A program made the translations under genes and the position numbers. A DNA stretch of 64,000 bases from Bacteroidota bacterium. Lineage in GTDB: Bacteria; Bacteroidota; Bacteroidia; Bacteroidales; UBA7960. Below, piece after piece: positions 1 to 8,332 of this stretch (positions are counted from its first letter, which is position 1; each line of letters starts with the position of its first letter). Location of the stretch: the NCBI GenBank assembly GCA_007694165.1, contig RECE01000222.1:1-64000 (forward strand), read 5' to 3'. Below the pieces are notes generated by a model. It had not been told where the DNA came from. It did no database searches and saw only the letters and a list, made by a program, of their open reading frames with translations.

Positions 1-52
1 CCGCCACCTACAGCTTGGAAGGCTGTCGCTCTACCGGATGAGCTACTTCCGC
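1..52 (-). tRNA. tRNA-Gly (TCC anticodon), 3' end cut by window edge
   Basis: On the minus strand the 5' end begins at 52 with GCGGAAGTAGCTC. The D arm, anticodon stem and the anticodon loop CTTCCAA (anticodon TCC, glycine) are readable, followed by GTAGGTGGCGG of the variable and T-arm region. The T loop and acceptor 3' strand lie outside the window. It forms a cluster with tRNA-Tyr and tRNA-Thr immediately upstream on the same strand. In many Bacteroidetes this cluster stands next to tuf, which would lie to the left; that is inference. Confidence 0.9.
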
Positions 53-64
53 AATCAAAAAAAG

Positions 65-147
65 TGGGGGGGGAAGGATTCGAACCTCCGAAGGCGAAAG
101 CCAACAGATTTACAGTCTGCCCCATTTGACCGCTCTGGAACCCCCCC
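65..147 (-). tRNA. tRNA-Tyr (GTA anticodon)
   Basis: An 83-nt class II tRNA on the minus strand. The 7-bp acceptor stem is all G on the 5' side (141-147) and all C on the 3' side (66-72), with discriminator A at 65. The anticodon loop contains GTA (tyrosine). A long variable arm (GGCTTTCGCC) is expected for bacterial tRNA-Tyr. The T arm has the standard GGTTCGAATCC core. CCA is not encoded. It sits 27 nt from tRNA-Thr and is probably co-transcribed with it. Confidence 0.96.
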
Positions 148-174
148 AGCTAATCATTTAATTGCTTTTCAATG

Positions 175-248
175 AGCCGATGGAGGGATTCGAACCCCCG
201 ACCGTCTGATTACAAATCAGATGCTCTGGCCAACTGAGCTACATCGGC
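175..248 (-). tRNA. tRNA-Thr (TGT anticodon)
   Basis: A 74-nt tRNA on the minus strand. Acceptor arms are GCCGATG (242-248) and CATCGGC (176-182), with the discriminator at 175. The D arm is TAGCTCAGTTGG-like, the anticodon loop TTTGTAA gives TGT (threonine), and the T arm has GGTTCGAATCC. CCA is not encoded. It is the first gene of the Thr-Tyr-Gly cluster, which runs leftward. Confidence 0.96.
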
Positions 249-296
249 GTTTGATTTATCATTAAATTTTGCTGAATAAACATGCAAAGAACATTA

Positions 297-324
297 AAAA
301 AGCAGACCTTTCAAAAAGGTCTGC
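297..324 (-). terminator. Rho-independent terminator after hpf
   Basis: A perfect 10-bp stem (302-311 with 315-324) with a 3-nt loop is followed on the minus strand by a run of U (complement of A at 296-301). It lies about 80 bp past the hpf stop and before the tRNA cluster, so it should end the rpsU-xerC-hpf transcript and leave the tRNAs to their own promoter. Confidence 0.85.
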
Positions 325-406
325 AAATGTACGAAAGATTTAAAAACTACCAAAAATTAATTCGCTTTTTTTCTCTTTTTCTTTTTTCACAGTATTGACA
401 GGACTT

Positions 407-706
407 TTAAAGACCTTTTACCTTTTCTTTATGACGGGTAATTTGCTTTTTTAATGCATCCACTGCACTATCTATTGCTTCTTCAAACGTCTTGGCCTGC
501 TTTTTGGCAAACAAATCGTTGCCCGGAATCTGTATGCGAATTTCTGCTATTTTGTTTCCATTGGTAATCGATTGATCCAGCTTTAGGGTAACATCACTTC
601 CAATGACTCCATCGAAAAGACTACTTACCTTGGTTACTTTTTCGCGGATAAAGTCCTCTAATTTACGATCTGCTTTGAAATGCAATGAGCTAATAGAAAC
701 TTTCAT
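407..706 (-). CDS. hpf: Ribosome hibernation-promoting factor, short form (HPF/YfiA family)
   Basis: A 99-residue protein with the beta-alpha-beta-beta-beta-alpha pattern of the S30AE/HPF family. It starts MKVSISSLHFKAD, has a basic first helix (about 14-30) and a second helix with EEAIDSAVDALKKQITRHK near the C-terminus. There is no long-HPF C-terminal dimerization domain, so it is the short type. Family knowledge: it binds the 30S decoding centre and stabilizes inactive ribosomes in stationary phase or starvation. It is the last gene of the rpsU-xerC-hpf unit, 16 nt after xerC, followed by a strong terminator. ATG start at 706. Confidence 0.93.
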   Translation of the reverse strand: MKVSISSLHFKADRKLEDFIREKVTKVSSLFDGVIGSDVTLKLDQSITNGNKIAEIRIQIPGNDLFAKKQAKTFEEAIDSAVDALKKQITRHKEKVKGL

Positions 707-722
707 ACTTATTCCTCCTGAT

Positions 723-1604
723 TTACGCCTTTGGATGGGCTTGTTTATAAACTGATTTGATTTTTTCTACCGTATTGTGCGTATAGACTTCCGTGGCACT
801 TAAACTGCTATGCCCTAAAAGTTCCTTTATCGCATTGATATCTGCTCCGTTATTTAACATGTGGGTAGCAAAACTATGTCTTAATACGTGAGGACTACGC
901 TTGCTTACGGTAGTGTTGGTGCTAAGGTAAAAATTTACTACACGATAAACAAATTTAGGATATACTTTTTTGCCCTTATCGGTAACAAAAATATAACCGG
1001 TAGGATCATTTCCCAATAAACGTTTTTTTTCTTCCAGGTATTGCGCTAAGGTGCTTTTCAATTCTTCCACCATGGGAACAATTCTTTCTTTGTTTCCCTT
1101 GCCTGTTACCCTGATTGCGCCTTTAGAGAGAGAAATGTCGGTATGTTTTAATCCGGTGAGTTCCGAAAGTCTTATGCCTGTGCAGTAAAACGTTTCAAGA
1201 ATCAGTTTGTCTCTTAATCCTTTAAAATCATGAGAAAATTCAAAATCTTCAATGAGCGTTTGCATATTGGTTGCTGAAACGTATGCAGGTAATTTTCGGG
1301 GAATTTTGGGAGGTGTTACTTTGGCCATTGGGTTCGTTTCCATCTTGCCCTCCTTTGAAAGATGCTGGTAAAACGAATTGAGTGACGAAATTTTCCTGTT
1401 GACAGTTTTTGCACTGAGCTTCACGGCAACAAGACCCGAAAGCCAGTTTCGTATTTGCTGTGAAGTCGCTTGTTGTGGTGTTGTATTGAAAGCATCTTTC
1501 AGATAGTCTGAAAACTGTTTCAGATCAGTTTTATATCCCGATACCGTGTGAGAAGAATAACGCTTCCCGTATTGCAGGTAATGTAAAAAATCGTCTGTCT
1601 GCAT
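723..1604 (-). CDS. xerC: Tyrosine recombinase XerC
   Basis: Site-specific recombinase that resolves chromosome dimers at dif together with XerD. From the ATG at 1604 it has 293 residues, the normal XerC/D length. The N-terminal SAM-like DNA-binding domain covers about 1-90, and the catalytic domain carries the full set: R145 (in GIRLSEL), K169 (in TGKGNKER), H239 and R242 (HVLRH), H265 (LLGHSS) and the nucleophile Y274 (VYTHN). A TTG start at 1637 would add 11 residues with no family support. It lies between rpsU and hpf, a common Bacteroidetes order. The XerC rather than XerD name rests on this context and on the separate XerD C-terminus at the right end of the window. Confidence 0.92.
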   Translation of the reverse strand: MQTDDFLHYLQYGKRYSSHTVSGYKTDLKQFSDYLKDAFNTTPQQATSQQIRNWLSGLVAVKLSAKTVNRKISSLNSFYQHLSKEGKMETNPMAKVTPPKIPRKLPAYVSATNMQTLIEDFEFSHDFKGLRDKLILETFYCTGIRLSELTGLKHTDISLSKGAIRVTGKGNKERIVPMVEELKSTLAQYLEEKKRLLGNDPTGYIFVTDKGKKVYPKFVYRVVNFYLSTNTTVSKRSPHVLRHSFATHMLNNGADINAIKELLGHSSLSATEVYTHNTVEKIKSVYKQAHPKA

Positions 1605-1700
1605 AATAAAAGAAGAATCTTTTGCTAATGTAATCAATATTTACCCTTAACAAAGGATTCTTCTTTAAATATTTTTTCAAACGGTATCGTAATCCAACTG

Positions 1701-1895
1701 CTAACCTTCTTCCTGATCTCTGAGCTTCTGGATGTATCTTGCTTTGATTCTTTGCTCACGATTTACAATGGAAGGCTTGGTGAATTTTTGTCTTTCACGT
1801 AGTTCTTTCAGGATTCCGGTTTTCTCGAACTTCCTCTTGAGCTTCTTCAAAGCCCTGTCAATATTTTCACCTTCTTTGATAGGTACAATAATCAT
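1701..1895 (-). CDS. rpsU: 30S ribosomal protein S21 (bS21)
   Basis: A 64-residue basic protein typical of bS21, with MIIVPIKEGENIDRALKKLK at the N-terminus, the RKFEKTGILKELRERQKF core, and a basic tail. It is part of the small ribosomal subunit. The ATG at 1895 is preceded by AAAGAGGC, an unusually good Shine-Dalgarno-like match for this phylum. It is the first gene of a unit with xerC and hpf, transcribed from the promoter at 1958-1989 with a predicted leader of roughly 55 nt. Confidence 0.96.
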   Translation of the reverse strand: MIIVPIKEGENIDRALKKLKRKFEKTGILKELRERQKFTKPSIVNREQRIKARYIQKLRDQEEG

Positions 1896-1957
1896 GTTAG
1901 CCTCTTTCTTTTTAAATTAGAATATGATTGTTTAGACACGTTCACTTAATAGGGCTG

Positions 1958-1989
1958 CAAAATTACAAATAGATTTTTTATAAATCAAA
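1958..1989 (-). promoter_or_regulatory. Bacteroidetes-type promoter for rpsU-xerC-hpf
   Basis: Read on the minus strand, TTTG (1986-1989) is followed after 20 bp by TAATTTTG (1958-1965). This matches the phylum's TTTG/TAnnTTTG housekeeping promoter. Transcription should begin about 7 bp further on, near 1951. Confidence 0.8.
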
Positions 1990-2025
1990 GAAAAAGATAA
2001 AAAAAATCAGTCTTCTGCAAAACCT

Positions 2026-4224
2026 TCATTTTTTATCCTGTAATTCGCGCAAAAGAAAATCGGTCATTAGCCGGTAAAGATGCAATCGGGCATTCCCTCC
2101 AACGATACTATGATTGTGATTGGGATAAATCATCAACTCAAAATCTACATCCGCTTCAATGAGGGCTGCAGCCATTTCCATGGTGTTTTGATAATGCACA
2201 TTATCATCAGCCGAACCATGCACCAGCAAATAGGCACCTTGAATTTTTTCCACGTGATTGATGGGCGAATTGTTGTCATAACCTCCGGGATTTTCTGCCG
2301 GGGTACGCATGTACCGCTCTGTATAGATGGTGTCATAAAACCTCCAGTTCGTAACCGGCGCAACGGCAATCGCAGCCGAAAACACATCCGCACCCAGGGC
2401 CAGACATAAAGAGGAAAGGTATCCACCGTAACTCGAGCCAAAAATCCCAATTCGGTTTTTATCGATATATTCCAGGTTGCCAAGATAAGATCCGGCCTGA
2501 ATTAAATCGATGGTTTCATATTTTCCCAGTTCCAGGTAAGTCATTTTTCTGAATTCTTCTCCTCTGCCTCCGGTACCCCTGTTATCAACCGAAACTACCA
2601 CATATCCCATTTGAGCAAGCATCTGAAACCATGCTCCATTGAATGTATTCCACCGATGGGTCACGGTTTGTGAACCGGGGCCCCCATACACATACATAAA
2701 CAATGGATGCTCAGCCTGAGGATCAAAATCCGGCGGATAGAGTATCCAGCCATTGAGCACTACCTGGTCATCTACCGGTATTTCAATAAATTCTGTCTGA
2801 CCGTAATTGTGCTCCTGAAGCCGGATTTTCAATGCACTGTTGTCTTGCAATACTTCCACCAAGCTCCCGTCAGCTCTGTGAATGGAATATACCGGCGGTG
2901 TATTTATGGTGGTGTGATTGTTGATAAAATAGAGATAATCATTGGAAAAGGCAGGTTGATGATACCCTGCCTCGGGGGTTAATCTTTTTTTATTCTTTCC
3001 ATCAACCCCGATGCTGTAAAGATGGTTTTCGGCAGCACCTTGCTCATGAGAAGTATAATAAACAATTCCGTTTTGCTCGTCCAGCCCATGGAAAGAATTA
3101 ACATCCCACTGCCCGGAAGTAATGGCATTTGTCAAATTACCCTGTAAATCATAACGGTACAAATGATTATACCCGCTTTTTTCGCTGGAGAGAATAAAAT
3201 ACCGGCCATCGCGGGTAAAATACAGGTCATCATTGATCTCTATGTAATAACGGTTTTTCTCTTCATAGATGATTTCAGGATTACCCGATGCAACATCAAA
3301 GGATAGTATTTCCAGGTGATTCTGGTGCCGGTTGAGCCTCAACACCGCAAGTTTAGCAGCATCAGCGGTCCATTTAATGCGTGGTATATATTGATCCTTC
3401 TCTTCTCCTGTATCCAATGCAAGGGTCTGCCCGCCTGCCAATTCATACACATGAATGGAAACCAGGGAATTATCTTCTCCGGCTTTGGGATATTTGAACC
3501 TGTACTCTCCCGGATACAAACTTCCATAAACAGCCATTGAAAACTCCTTCACTTCCGACTCATCGAAGCGGTAAAATGCAATCCTTTCCCCGTCGGGCGA
3601 CCATTGAAATCCTTTTGTAAACCCAAATTCCTCTTCATACACCCAGTCGGTAGTTCCGTTTATGATATGGTTGTTCAGTCCGTCATGAGTAATGCGAAAT
3701 TCATCATCCTTTGCTATCTCCTTTAAATAAATGTTATTGTCTCTTACAAAAGCAACCTTTGTTCCATCGGGCGAGAATTGCGGCAATCTCTGTTTTCCGT
3801 TTGGCGACAAAGGAGCAATGGATTGGGCCGATACATTGTAAATGAAAAAATCAGAAATGGAGGAATACCTGTAAATGGATTCTGTATTGACAGCAATCAG
3901 CAATTGCTGCTCGGAAGAATCAAAATCATAGGCATCAATGTCAGGGGTTTTGCCATCCTCATCCATTATAATACCTTCAATATCAGCTATTGTTTTTACG
4001 AAATTGCCACTGGCATATTCGTACATATTAATTTGAAATCTGTTTTCTACGATGGTATAATGTTCGCCATCAAGCATACTCTTACCCATTCGGATGGTTT
4101 GGGGCGAAAAGTATCTTTCTTTCCAGATTTTCTCAAGCGTAATTTGGGATTGCGAGCCAAGTCCTTGCACGAAAGCAAAAAGCATAAAAAAAACAGGTAT
4201 CAACCTGCGAATCATCGGATACAT
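2026..4224 (-). CDS. Dipeptidyl peptidase IV family (S9B) serine peptidase, exported
   Basis: A 732-residue exported peptidase. A signal peptide (basic MIRRLIP, then a hydrophobic stretch, cleavage near 24) leads into a DPP4-type beta-propeller (about 40-480) with repeated SPDG motifs (FSPDGTKVAF, WSPDGERIAF). The alpha/beta-hydrolase domain follows. The nucleophile is S598 in GSSYGGY, the acid lies in GSADDN (673-674), and the His is H705 in NHNHS. The DWVYEEEF stretch in the propeller matches the DPP4 Glu-Glu loop that binds the substrate N-terminus. It should release Xaa-Pro-type dipeptides in the periplasm. A -7-like TATTTTTG lies at 4309-4316 (minus) without a clear -33. It is not in an operon. 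Confidence 0.92.
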   Translation of the reverse strand: MYPMIRRLIPVFFMLFAFVQGLGSQSQITLEKIWKERYFSPQTIRMGKSMLDGEHYTIVENRFQINMYEYASGNFVKTIADIEGIIMDEDGKTPDIDAYDFDSSEQQLLIAVNTESIYRYSSISDFFIYNVSAQSIAPLSPNGKQRLPQFSPDGTKVAFVRDNNIYLKEIAKDDEFRITHDGLNNHIINGTTDWVYEEEFGFTKGFQWSPDGERIAFYRFDESEVKEFSMAVYGSLYPGEYRFKYPKAGEDNSLVSIHVYELAGGQTLALDTGEEKDQYIPRIKWTADAAKLAVLRLNRHQNHLEILSFDVASGNPEIIYEEKNRYYIEINDDLYFTRDGRYFILSSEKSGYNHLYRYDLQGNLTNAITSGQWDVNSFHGLDEQNGIVYYTSHEQGAAENHLYSIGVDGKNKKRLTPEAGYHQPAFSNDYLYFINNHTTINTPPVYSIHRADGSLVEVLQDNSALKIRLQEHNYGQTEFIEIPVDDQVVLNGWILYPPDFDPQAEHPLFMYVYGGPGSQTVTHRWNTFNGAWFQMLAQMGYVVVSVDNRGTGGRGEEFRKMTYLELGKYETIDLIQAGSYLGNLEYIDKNRIGIFGSSYGGYLSSLCLALGADVFSAAIAVAPVTNWRFYDTIYTERYMRTPAENPGGYDNNSPINHVEKIQGAYLLVHGSADDNVHYQNTMEMAAALIEADVDFELMIYPNHNHSIVGGNARLHLYRLMTDFLLRELQDKK

Positions 4225-4368
4225 AAATCTTGGTTTTGGTTATACAAAAAAACAGTTTTTGATGTGCATGGGTACTCATTCGCCTTGATGGACCCGCTTT
4301 GATGGTTGCAAAAATAAGTATGTAAAAAAATATCTCCGGTTTTTTAACAAAAAGTCTAATTTTACCCT

Positions 4369-4620
4369 TTATTGTTTGAGCAATTCCGAAATATCAAATT
4401 CCTTCTTATACATGGCAAGGATTTCATCTACAGATAACAATTCAATTTTTTCTATTTTGTTGTTTTTGGGCACATACCAAACTTCGGCAAAGAACCCAAA
4501 CAAGGTATAAAGCTTAATATTGAAATACAGGAATTGCCTGGTAGCAATCTCACTTCCGTACTCAAAAACAAGATATGTTTTCTGTTGTAAGGGGATATTT
4601 TTAAATTCGGGTGCTTTCAT
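4369..4620 (-). CDS. Small conserved-type hypothetical protein
   Basis: An 83-residue soluble protein with no signal peptide or obvious catalytic motif. It looks mainly beta in the first half (KTYLVFEYGSEIATRQFLYF, then an aromatic-rich LFGFFAEVWYVPK strand), followed by a short acidic C-terminal helix. The strand pattern and steady amino-acid use suggest a real protein. I do not recognise the family. It is divergent from pssA with 82 bp between start codons. Confidence 0.6.
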   Translation of the reverse strand: MKAPEFKNIPLQQKTYLVFEYGSEIATRQFLYFNIKLYTLFGFFAEVWYVPKNNKIEKIELLSVDEILAMYKKEFDISELLKQ

Positions 4621-4702
4621 AATCGTTTTTTAAGGATTTAGCATGGAGACACTTTATTAAACAAGAAAAATACAGAAAAAGTTATCAAAAATCAAATTTT
4701 TT

Positions 4703-5440
4703 ATGACCTTTAAACATTATATTCCCAACACCATCACCAGTTTGAATCTTTTGTGCGGCAGTATAGCCGTAGTTTATGCCTTTGAAGGATACTTGCACAT
4801 TGCTGCATTGCTGGTGATAATTGCCTCCGTGTTTGATTTCCTGGATGGTTTCAGTGCCAGATTGCTGAAAGCTTACAGCGCTGTTGGCAAAGAACTGGAC
4901 TCATTGGCTGATTTGATAAGTTTTGGACTGGCCCCCTCGGTAATAGTGTATATCAGCATGCAACAACATGTGCCCCAATGGGGACCTGAATGGGCAGGAC
5001 TGAATATCTTACCTTTCATTGCCTTTTTAATAACCGTATTCTCGGGATTGCGACTTGCTATTTTTAATATTGATGAAAACCAGACTGAGCATTTTATCGG
5101 ACTGCCTACCCCTGCCAACGCAATTTTTTTTATTTCATTTCCCCTGGCACTTCAATACGGATCTGAGCAATCATTTCTTTTTCCCTTTTACCAGGGTATT
5201 ACCCGGAGCTACTATATACTGGCCTTTCTTGCCATTGTTTCCTCTTATTTAATGTTGTCGAATCTGCCTTTGTTCTCACTTAAATTTAAAAATCTTCAAT
5301 TCAGGCCCAACAGAATAAGATATATTTTTGTTGTAGTATGTGCAGGCATGCTATTGCTGTTGGGTATACATGCGTTACCACTGTTTATCGTTTGGTACAT
5401 ACTATTATCCCTGGCAGATTACTTGTTTAAAATATCCTGA
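4703..5440 (+). CDS. pssA: CDP-diacylglycerol--serine O-phosphatidyltransferase
   Basis: An integral-membrane CDP-alcohol phosphatidyltransferase of 245 residues with about 6-8 membrane segments. The signature DGxxARx8GxxxDxxxD is intact: D48, G49, A52, R53, G62, D66, D70. It should make phosphatidylserine from CDP-diacylglycerol and serine, the first step to phosphatidylethanolamine. The N-terminus (YIPNTITSLNLLCG) and the LADLISFGLAP stretch after the motif are typical of the type II (Bacillus-like) PssA subclass. It is followed 24 bp later by yraN on the same strand, probably in one transcript. Confidence 0.92.
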   Translation: MTFKHYIPNTITSLNLLCGSIAVVYAFEGYLHIAALLVIIASVFDFLDGFSARLLKAYSAVGKELDSLADLISFGLAPSVIVYISMQQHVPQWGPEWAGLNILPFIAFLITVFSGLRLAIFNIDENQTEHFIGLPTPANAIFFISFPLALQYGSEQSFLFPFYQGITRSYYILAFLAIVSSYLMLSNLPLFSLKFKNLQFRPNRIRYIFVVVCAGMLLLLGIHALPLFIVWYILLSLADYLFKIS

Positions 5441-5464
5441 CTCACCAGATAAAACAAAACAACT

Positions 5465-5827
5465 ATGGCTGAATTTCATGAATTGGGAAAAACCGGAGAG
5501 GAGCTGGCCAGTGAATACCTCAGGAATAAAGGATACAAAATTCTGGAAACCAACTGGAGAAAGGGGCAGCTTGAAATTGATATTGTTGCCCTGAAAGATG
5601 ATACGCTGGTAGTAGCAGAAGTTAAAACACGCAGCACCAGTTACTTTGGCGAGCCTGAAGAATTTGTAACCAAAGCCAAGCAAAAAAACCTGATCAAAGC
5701 TGCCAACAGATACATTAACGAAAAAGATCTGGATTTCGAAACACGATTCGATATCATCTCTGTATTGGTCAAAGGGAGTCAATACAAGATACACCATATT
5801 GAAGATGCCTTCTACCCTACCCTTTGA
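5465..5827 (+). CDS. YraN/UPF0102 family nuclease-like protein
   Basis: A 120-residue protein of the YraN family, which has a Holliday-junction-resolvase/endonuclease-like fold. It starts HELGKTGEELASEYLRNKGY, then WRKGQLEIDIVALKDD, then the candidate active-site strand VVAEVKTRS (E-x-K after the upstream Asp). The biochemical role is not established for most members; some are suggested to act in DNA processing. It is 24 bp downstream of pssA and probably co-transcribed. Confidence 0.88.
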   Translation: MAEFHELGKTGEELASEYLRNKGYKILETNWRKGQLEIDIVALKDDTLVVAEVKTRSTSYFGEPEEFVTKAKQKNLIKAANRYINEKDLDFETRFDIISVLVKGSQYKIHHIEDAFYPTL

Positions 5828-5968
5828 AACTCTTTCCTGAACATTGCCAAAGCATGAATTTCCCTCTCTGTGTAAAACAAACTCAGTTTTGGGTTGTTTG
5901 ACTAACCGGCAGTAAATGCTTAATGCCAGCATAAAATAGTTTCATTTTTAACAAAAAAGTTTCAAATA

Positions 5969-6664
5969 ATGGAAAACAATCAAGAACAAGAACGAGAAGT
6001 AGTAAGACTACCTTTAATTGGAGATGACGCGCCTTCTTTCTGGGCAAGAACAACCATGGGAGATATTAATTTCCCGGAAGATTACAAAGGGAAATGGGTT
6101 ATCCTTTTCAGTCATCCTGCAGATTTTACGCCTGTTTGCACCACTGAATTTATGACTTTTGCCTCTATGCAGGAAGATTTTCGCAAACTGAACACCGAAC
6201 TCATTGGCCTTTCTATCGATAGCATATACGCCCATATTGCATGGTTGCGCACCATTAAGGAGAAAATAGAGTTCAACGGAATGAAAAATGTTGAGGTGAA
6301 ATTTCCTGTGATAGAGGACCTGAAAATGCATGTATCGCGCAAATTTGGCATGGTACAGCCCAATGCTTCCAGCACACAGGCGGTACGAGCGGTATTTATC
6401 ATGGACCCCGAATCGAAAGTACGTGCAATTTTGTACTACCCTCTAAGTACAGGCCGCAACATGGACGAAATCATGCGAATGATTATCGCCATGCAAAAAG
6501 CTGACAAGGAACAAATTGCTACTCCGGCCAACTGGCAGCCCGGCGACGATGTAATTATACCTCCTCCCGGATCATGCGGCACGGCAAAAGATCGCGTCGA
6601 AAATCAGGATGATGACACCTATTGCCTGGACTGGTTTATGTGCTTCAAAAGGGAAAAGAAGTAA
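5969..6664 (+). CDS. Peroxiredoxin, Prx6/archaeal type
   Basis: A 231-residue thiol peroxidase that reduces H2O2 and alkyl hydroperoxides. The peroxidatic Cys57 lies in the universal PxxxTxxC context (HPADFTPVCTTE). The family Arg sits in QAVRAVFIMD, and the Prx6-type C-terminal domain begins around 160. The C-terminal cysteines C203, C219 and C225 (the last two in CLDWFMC) match the extended archaeal-like subclass, where they can resolve the sulfenate; this makes it probably functionally 2-Cys. It is monocistronic, and its terminator at 6681-6719 also serves the converging histidine kinase. Confidence 0.93.
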   Translation: MENNQEQEREVVRLPLIGDDAPSFWARTTMGDINFPEDYKGKWVILFSHPADFTPVCTTEFMTFASMQEDFRKLNTELIGLSIDSIYAHIAWLRTIKEKIEFNGMKNVEVKFPVIEDLKMHVSRKFGMVQPNASSTQAVRAVFIMDPESKVRAILYYPLSTGRNMDEIMRMIIAMQKADKEQIATPANWQPGDDVIIPPPGSCGTAKDRVENQDDDTYCLDWFMCFKREKK

Positions 6665-6680
6665 CATTTCCGGATGTATT

Positions 6681-6719
6681 AAAAAAGGATGTTCTGCAAA
6701 CAGAGCATCCTTTTTTTTT
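6681..6719. terminator. Bidirectional terminator between prx and the histidine kinase gene
   Basis: A run of A, GGATG, a short loop, CATCC, then a run of T. The arms pair over about 14 bp with one G-U, with poly-U on either strand. It lies between the converging genes at 6664 and 6750. Confidence 0.85.
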
Positions 6720-6749
6720 GAAGGCGTGATTGATAACATACCTGACTGT

Positions 6750-8264
6750 TTATTTTTGCAGTACGATTCGGAATGTGGTGCCTGCCGGCGAAGAACTCTT
6801 TACAAAGATCTTTCCTTTGTGATAATTTTCAATGATTCTTTTGCTAAGGGAAAGCCCTAAGCCCCACCCCCGTTTTTTGCTGGTAAAACCAGGGTTAAAA
6901 ATGGTTTTAAAATTGGATTTGGCAATACCCTTTCCTGTATCGGAAAAATCGATATAAAGGTTCGAGGCATTGTCATAAATGTCGATACTGATTACACCGG
7001 ATCCCACCATAGCATCCACCGCATTTTTGGAAAGATTTTCCAATACCCATCCGAAAAGATCAACATTCATAGGAATTTGAGGGTTTTTGCCCGTATGATC
7101 ATTGACAAAAAACTGCACCTTTTTCGATGTTCGGGTTTTCAGATAATCAATGGAATTCTGAATGACATCCTTCAGGGGTTGCGGAGTTAGCTTGGGCTCG
7201 GAACCTATTTTGGAAAACCTTTCTGTAATGTTTTCAAGTCGCCCCACATCCTTTTGGATTTCGCTGATAGTACTATCGTCCACTCCCTGCATTTTAAGCA
7301 GTTCAACCCAGGCCATAAGAGAGGAAATGGGGGTGCCCAGTTGATGAGCTGTTTCTTTTGACATTCCCACCCAAACCTGGTTTTGCTCGGCATTGCGGGC
7401 AGTGCTAAACAGAATGTAAGCTACAATAAGGAAGATACCCACTGCAATAAACTGCGCCAGCGGATAATAACGCAGCTGGGTTAACAAGAATGAATGGGTA
7501 TAAAATACATGGCAGGTTCCATGATAGGGCAACTCAATGATCAAAGGCTCGTTCTTATCTGCCATACTTCTTATAACCTGCTGCACCTCAAGACTGTCAG
7601 ACAAATTGCCGTTGTTAAGATTTCCTGAGGCTATGATGGTTGTTTTGTCACTATCGGTGATAATTACCGGTACGTTGGCCGAATTGATAACCACTTCGCT
7701 GAGAAATGAATCTATCAGGTCATTCATCACATGCTGCATGCTTTTAAAGAGCCAGGAGTCCTGGTAGTATATGTAATCTACAACACCTCCCAGAACAATG
7801 GGAATTGGCTCATAGACAGAAAACTGTTCTTTGATTCCTCCCTCAAAAGGTTGGTCCTTGTAATCAATAATATCTTCATTGGTACCACTAACGTTTCGCT
7901 GAGATACAATTATGTTTTCAGAATTGACCCATAAAACGGGAATGGTTATATTCTCTTCGATGATATAGGCGTAAAAAGAAATATCGGAGTTATTATCATC
8001 TTCAATGAGCCGGCGAATGGCTTTGGCCCACAACTCAACTTTTTTCCTCTCTTCGCGGCGCATTTGTTCAAAAAAATCGTCCGTTACCCTTACCAGGTTG
8101 GCCCTGTTTTGCACGGCATCTGCCCAGATACGCACTTTCAGCCTTTCGTCTTCGGCAATTTTTTTCACCAGGATATTGGTGTAATAAAGAGACAGGCCTA
8201 TTATGATGGCCGCAAATCCCAAAAGATAAATTTTCCAGCGTTGCTTTTTTACGTAAATATCCAA
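6750..8264 (-). CDS. Membrane sensor histidine kinase
   Basis: A 504-residue kinase with a transmembrane segment at about 11-31, an extracytoplasmic sensor region (32-262), a second transmembrane segment at about 269-287, then a HisKA domain with H307 in KETAHQLGTPISSL. The catalytic domain has an N box (ENLSKNAVDAM, about 409-419), G1 (DTGKGI, 442-447) and G2 (GWGLGLSLSKRII). There is no HAMP domain between the second membrane segment and the H box, and no adjacent response regulator. No ATG is available near the start; TTG at 8264 is the best start because the next upstream codons run into a stop. Ligand and partner are unknown. Its product ends 30 bp from the shared terminator. Confidence 0.88.
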   Translation of the reverse strand: MDIYVKKQRWKIYLLGFAAIIIGLSLYYTNILVKKIAEDERLKVRIWADAVQNRANLVRVTDDFFEQMRREERKKVELWAKAIRRLIEDDNNSDISFYAYIIEENITIPVLWVNSENIIVSQRNVSGTNEDIIDYKDQPFEGGIKEQFSVYEPIPIVLGGVVDYIYYQDSWLFKSMQHVMNDLIDSFLSEVVINSANVPVIITDSDKTTIIASGNLNNGNLSDSLEVQQVIRSMADKNEPLIIELPYHGTCHVFYTHSFLLTQLRYYPLAQFIAVGIFLIVAYILFSTARNAEQNQVWVGMSKETAHQLGTPISSLMAWVELLKMQGVDDSTISEIQKDVGRLENITERFSKIGSEPKLTPQPLKDVIQNSIDYLKTRTSKKVQFFVNDHTGKNPQIPMNVDLFGWVLENLSKNAVDAMVGSGVISIDIYDNASNLYIDFSDTGKGIAKSNFKTIFNPGFTSKKRGWGLGLSLSKRIIENYHKGKIFVKSSSPAGTTFRIVLQK

Positions 8265-8332
8265 GGTATAAATGAATTTGAGTTATACTAATTTAGCAAA
8301 CGGTACAATAGGTTTATTTATTGGAAGATATC

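Noticed and set aside
1732-1920. A 62-codon plus-strand frame opposite rpsU.
   Set aside because: rpsU is certain on the minus strand, and the frame has no start signal or family match.
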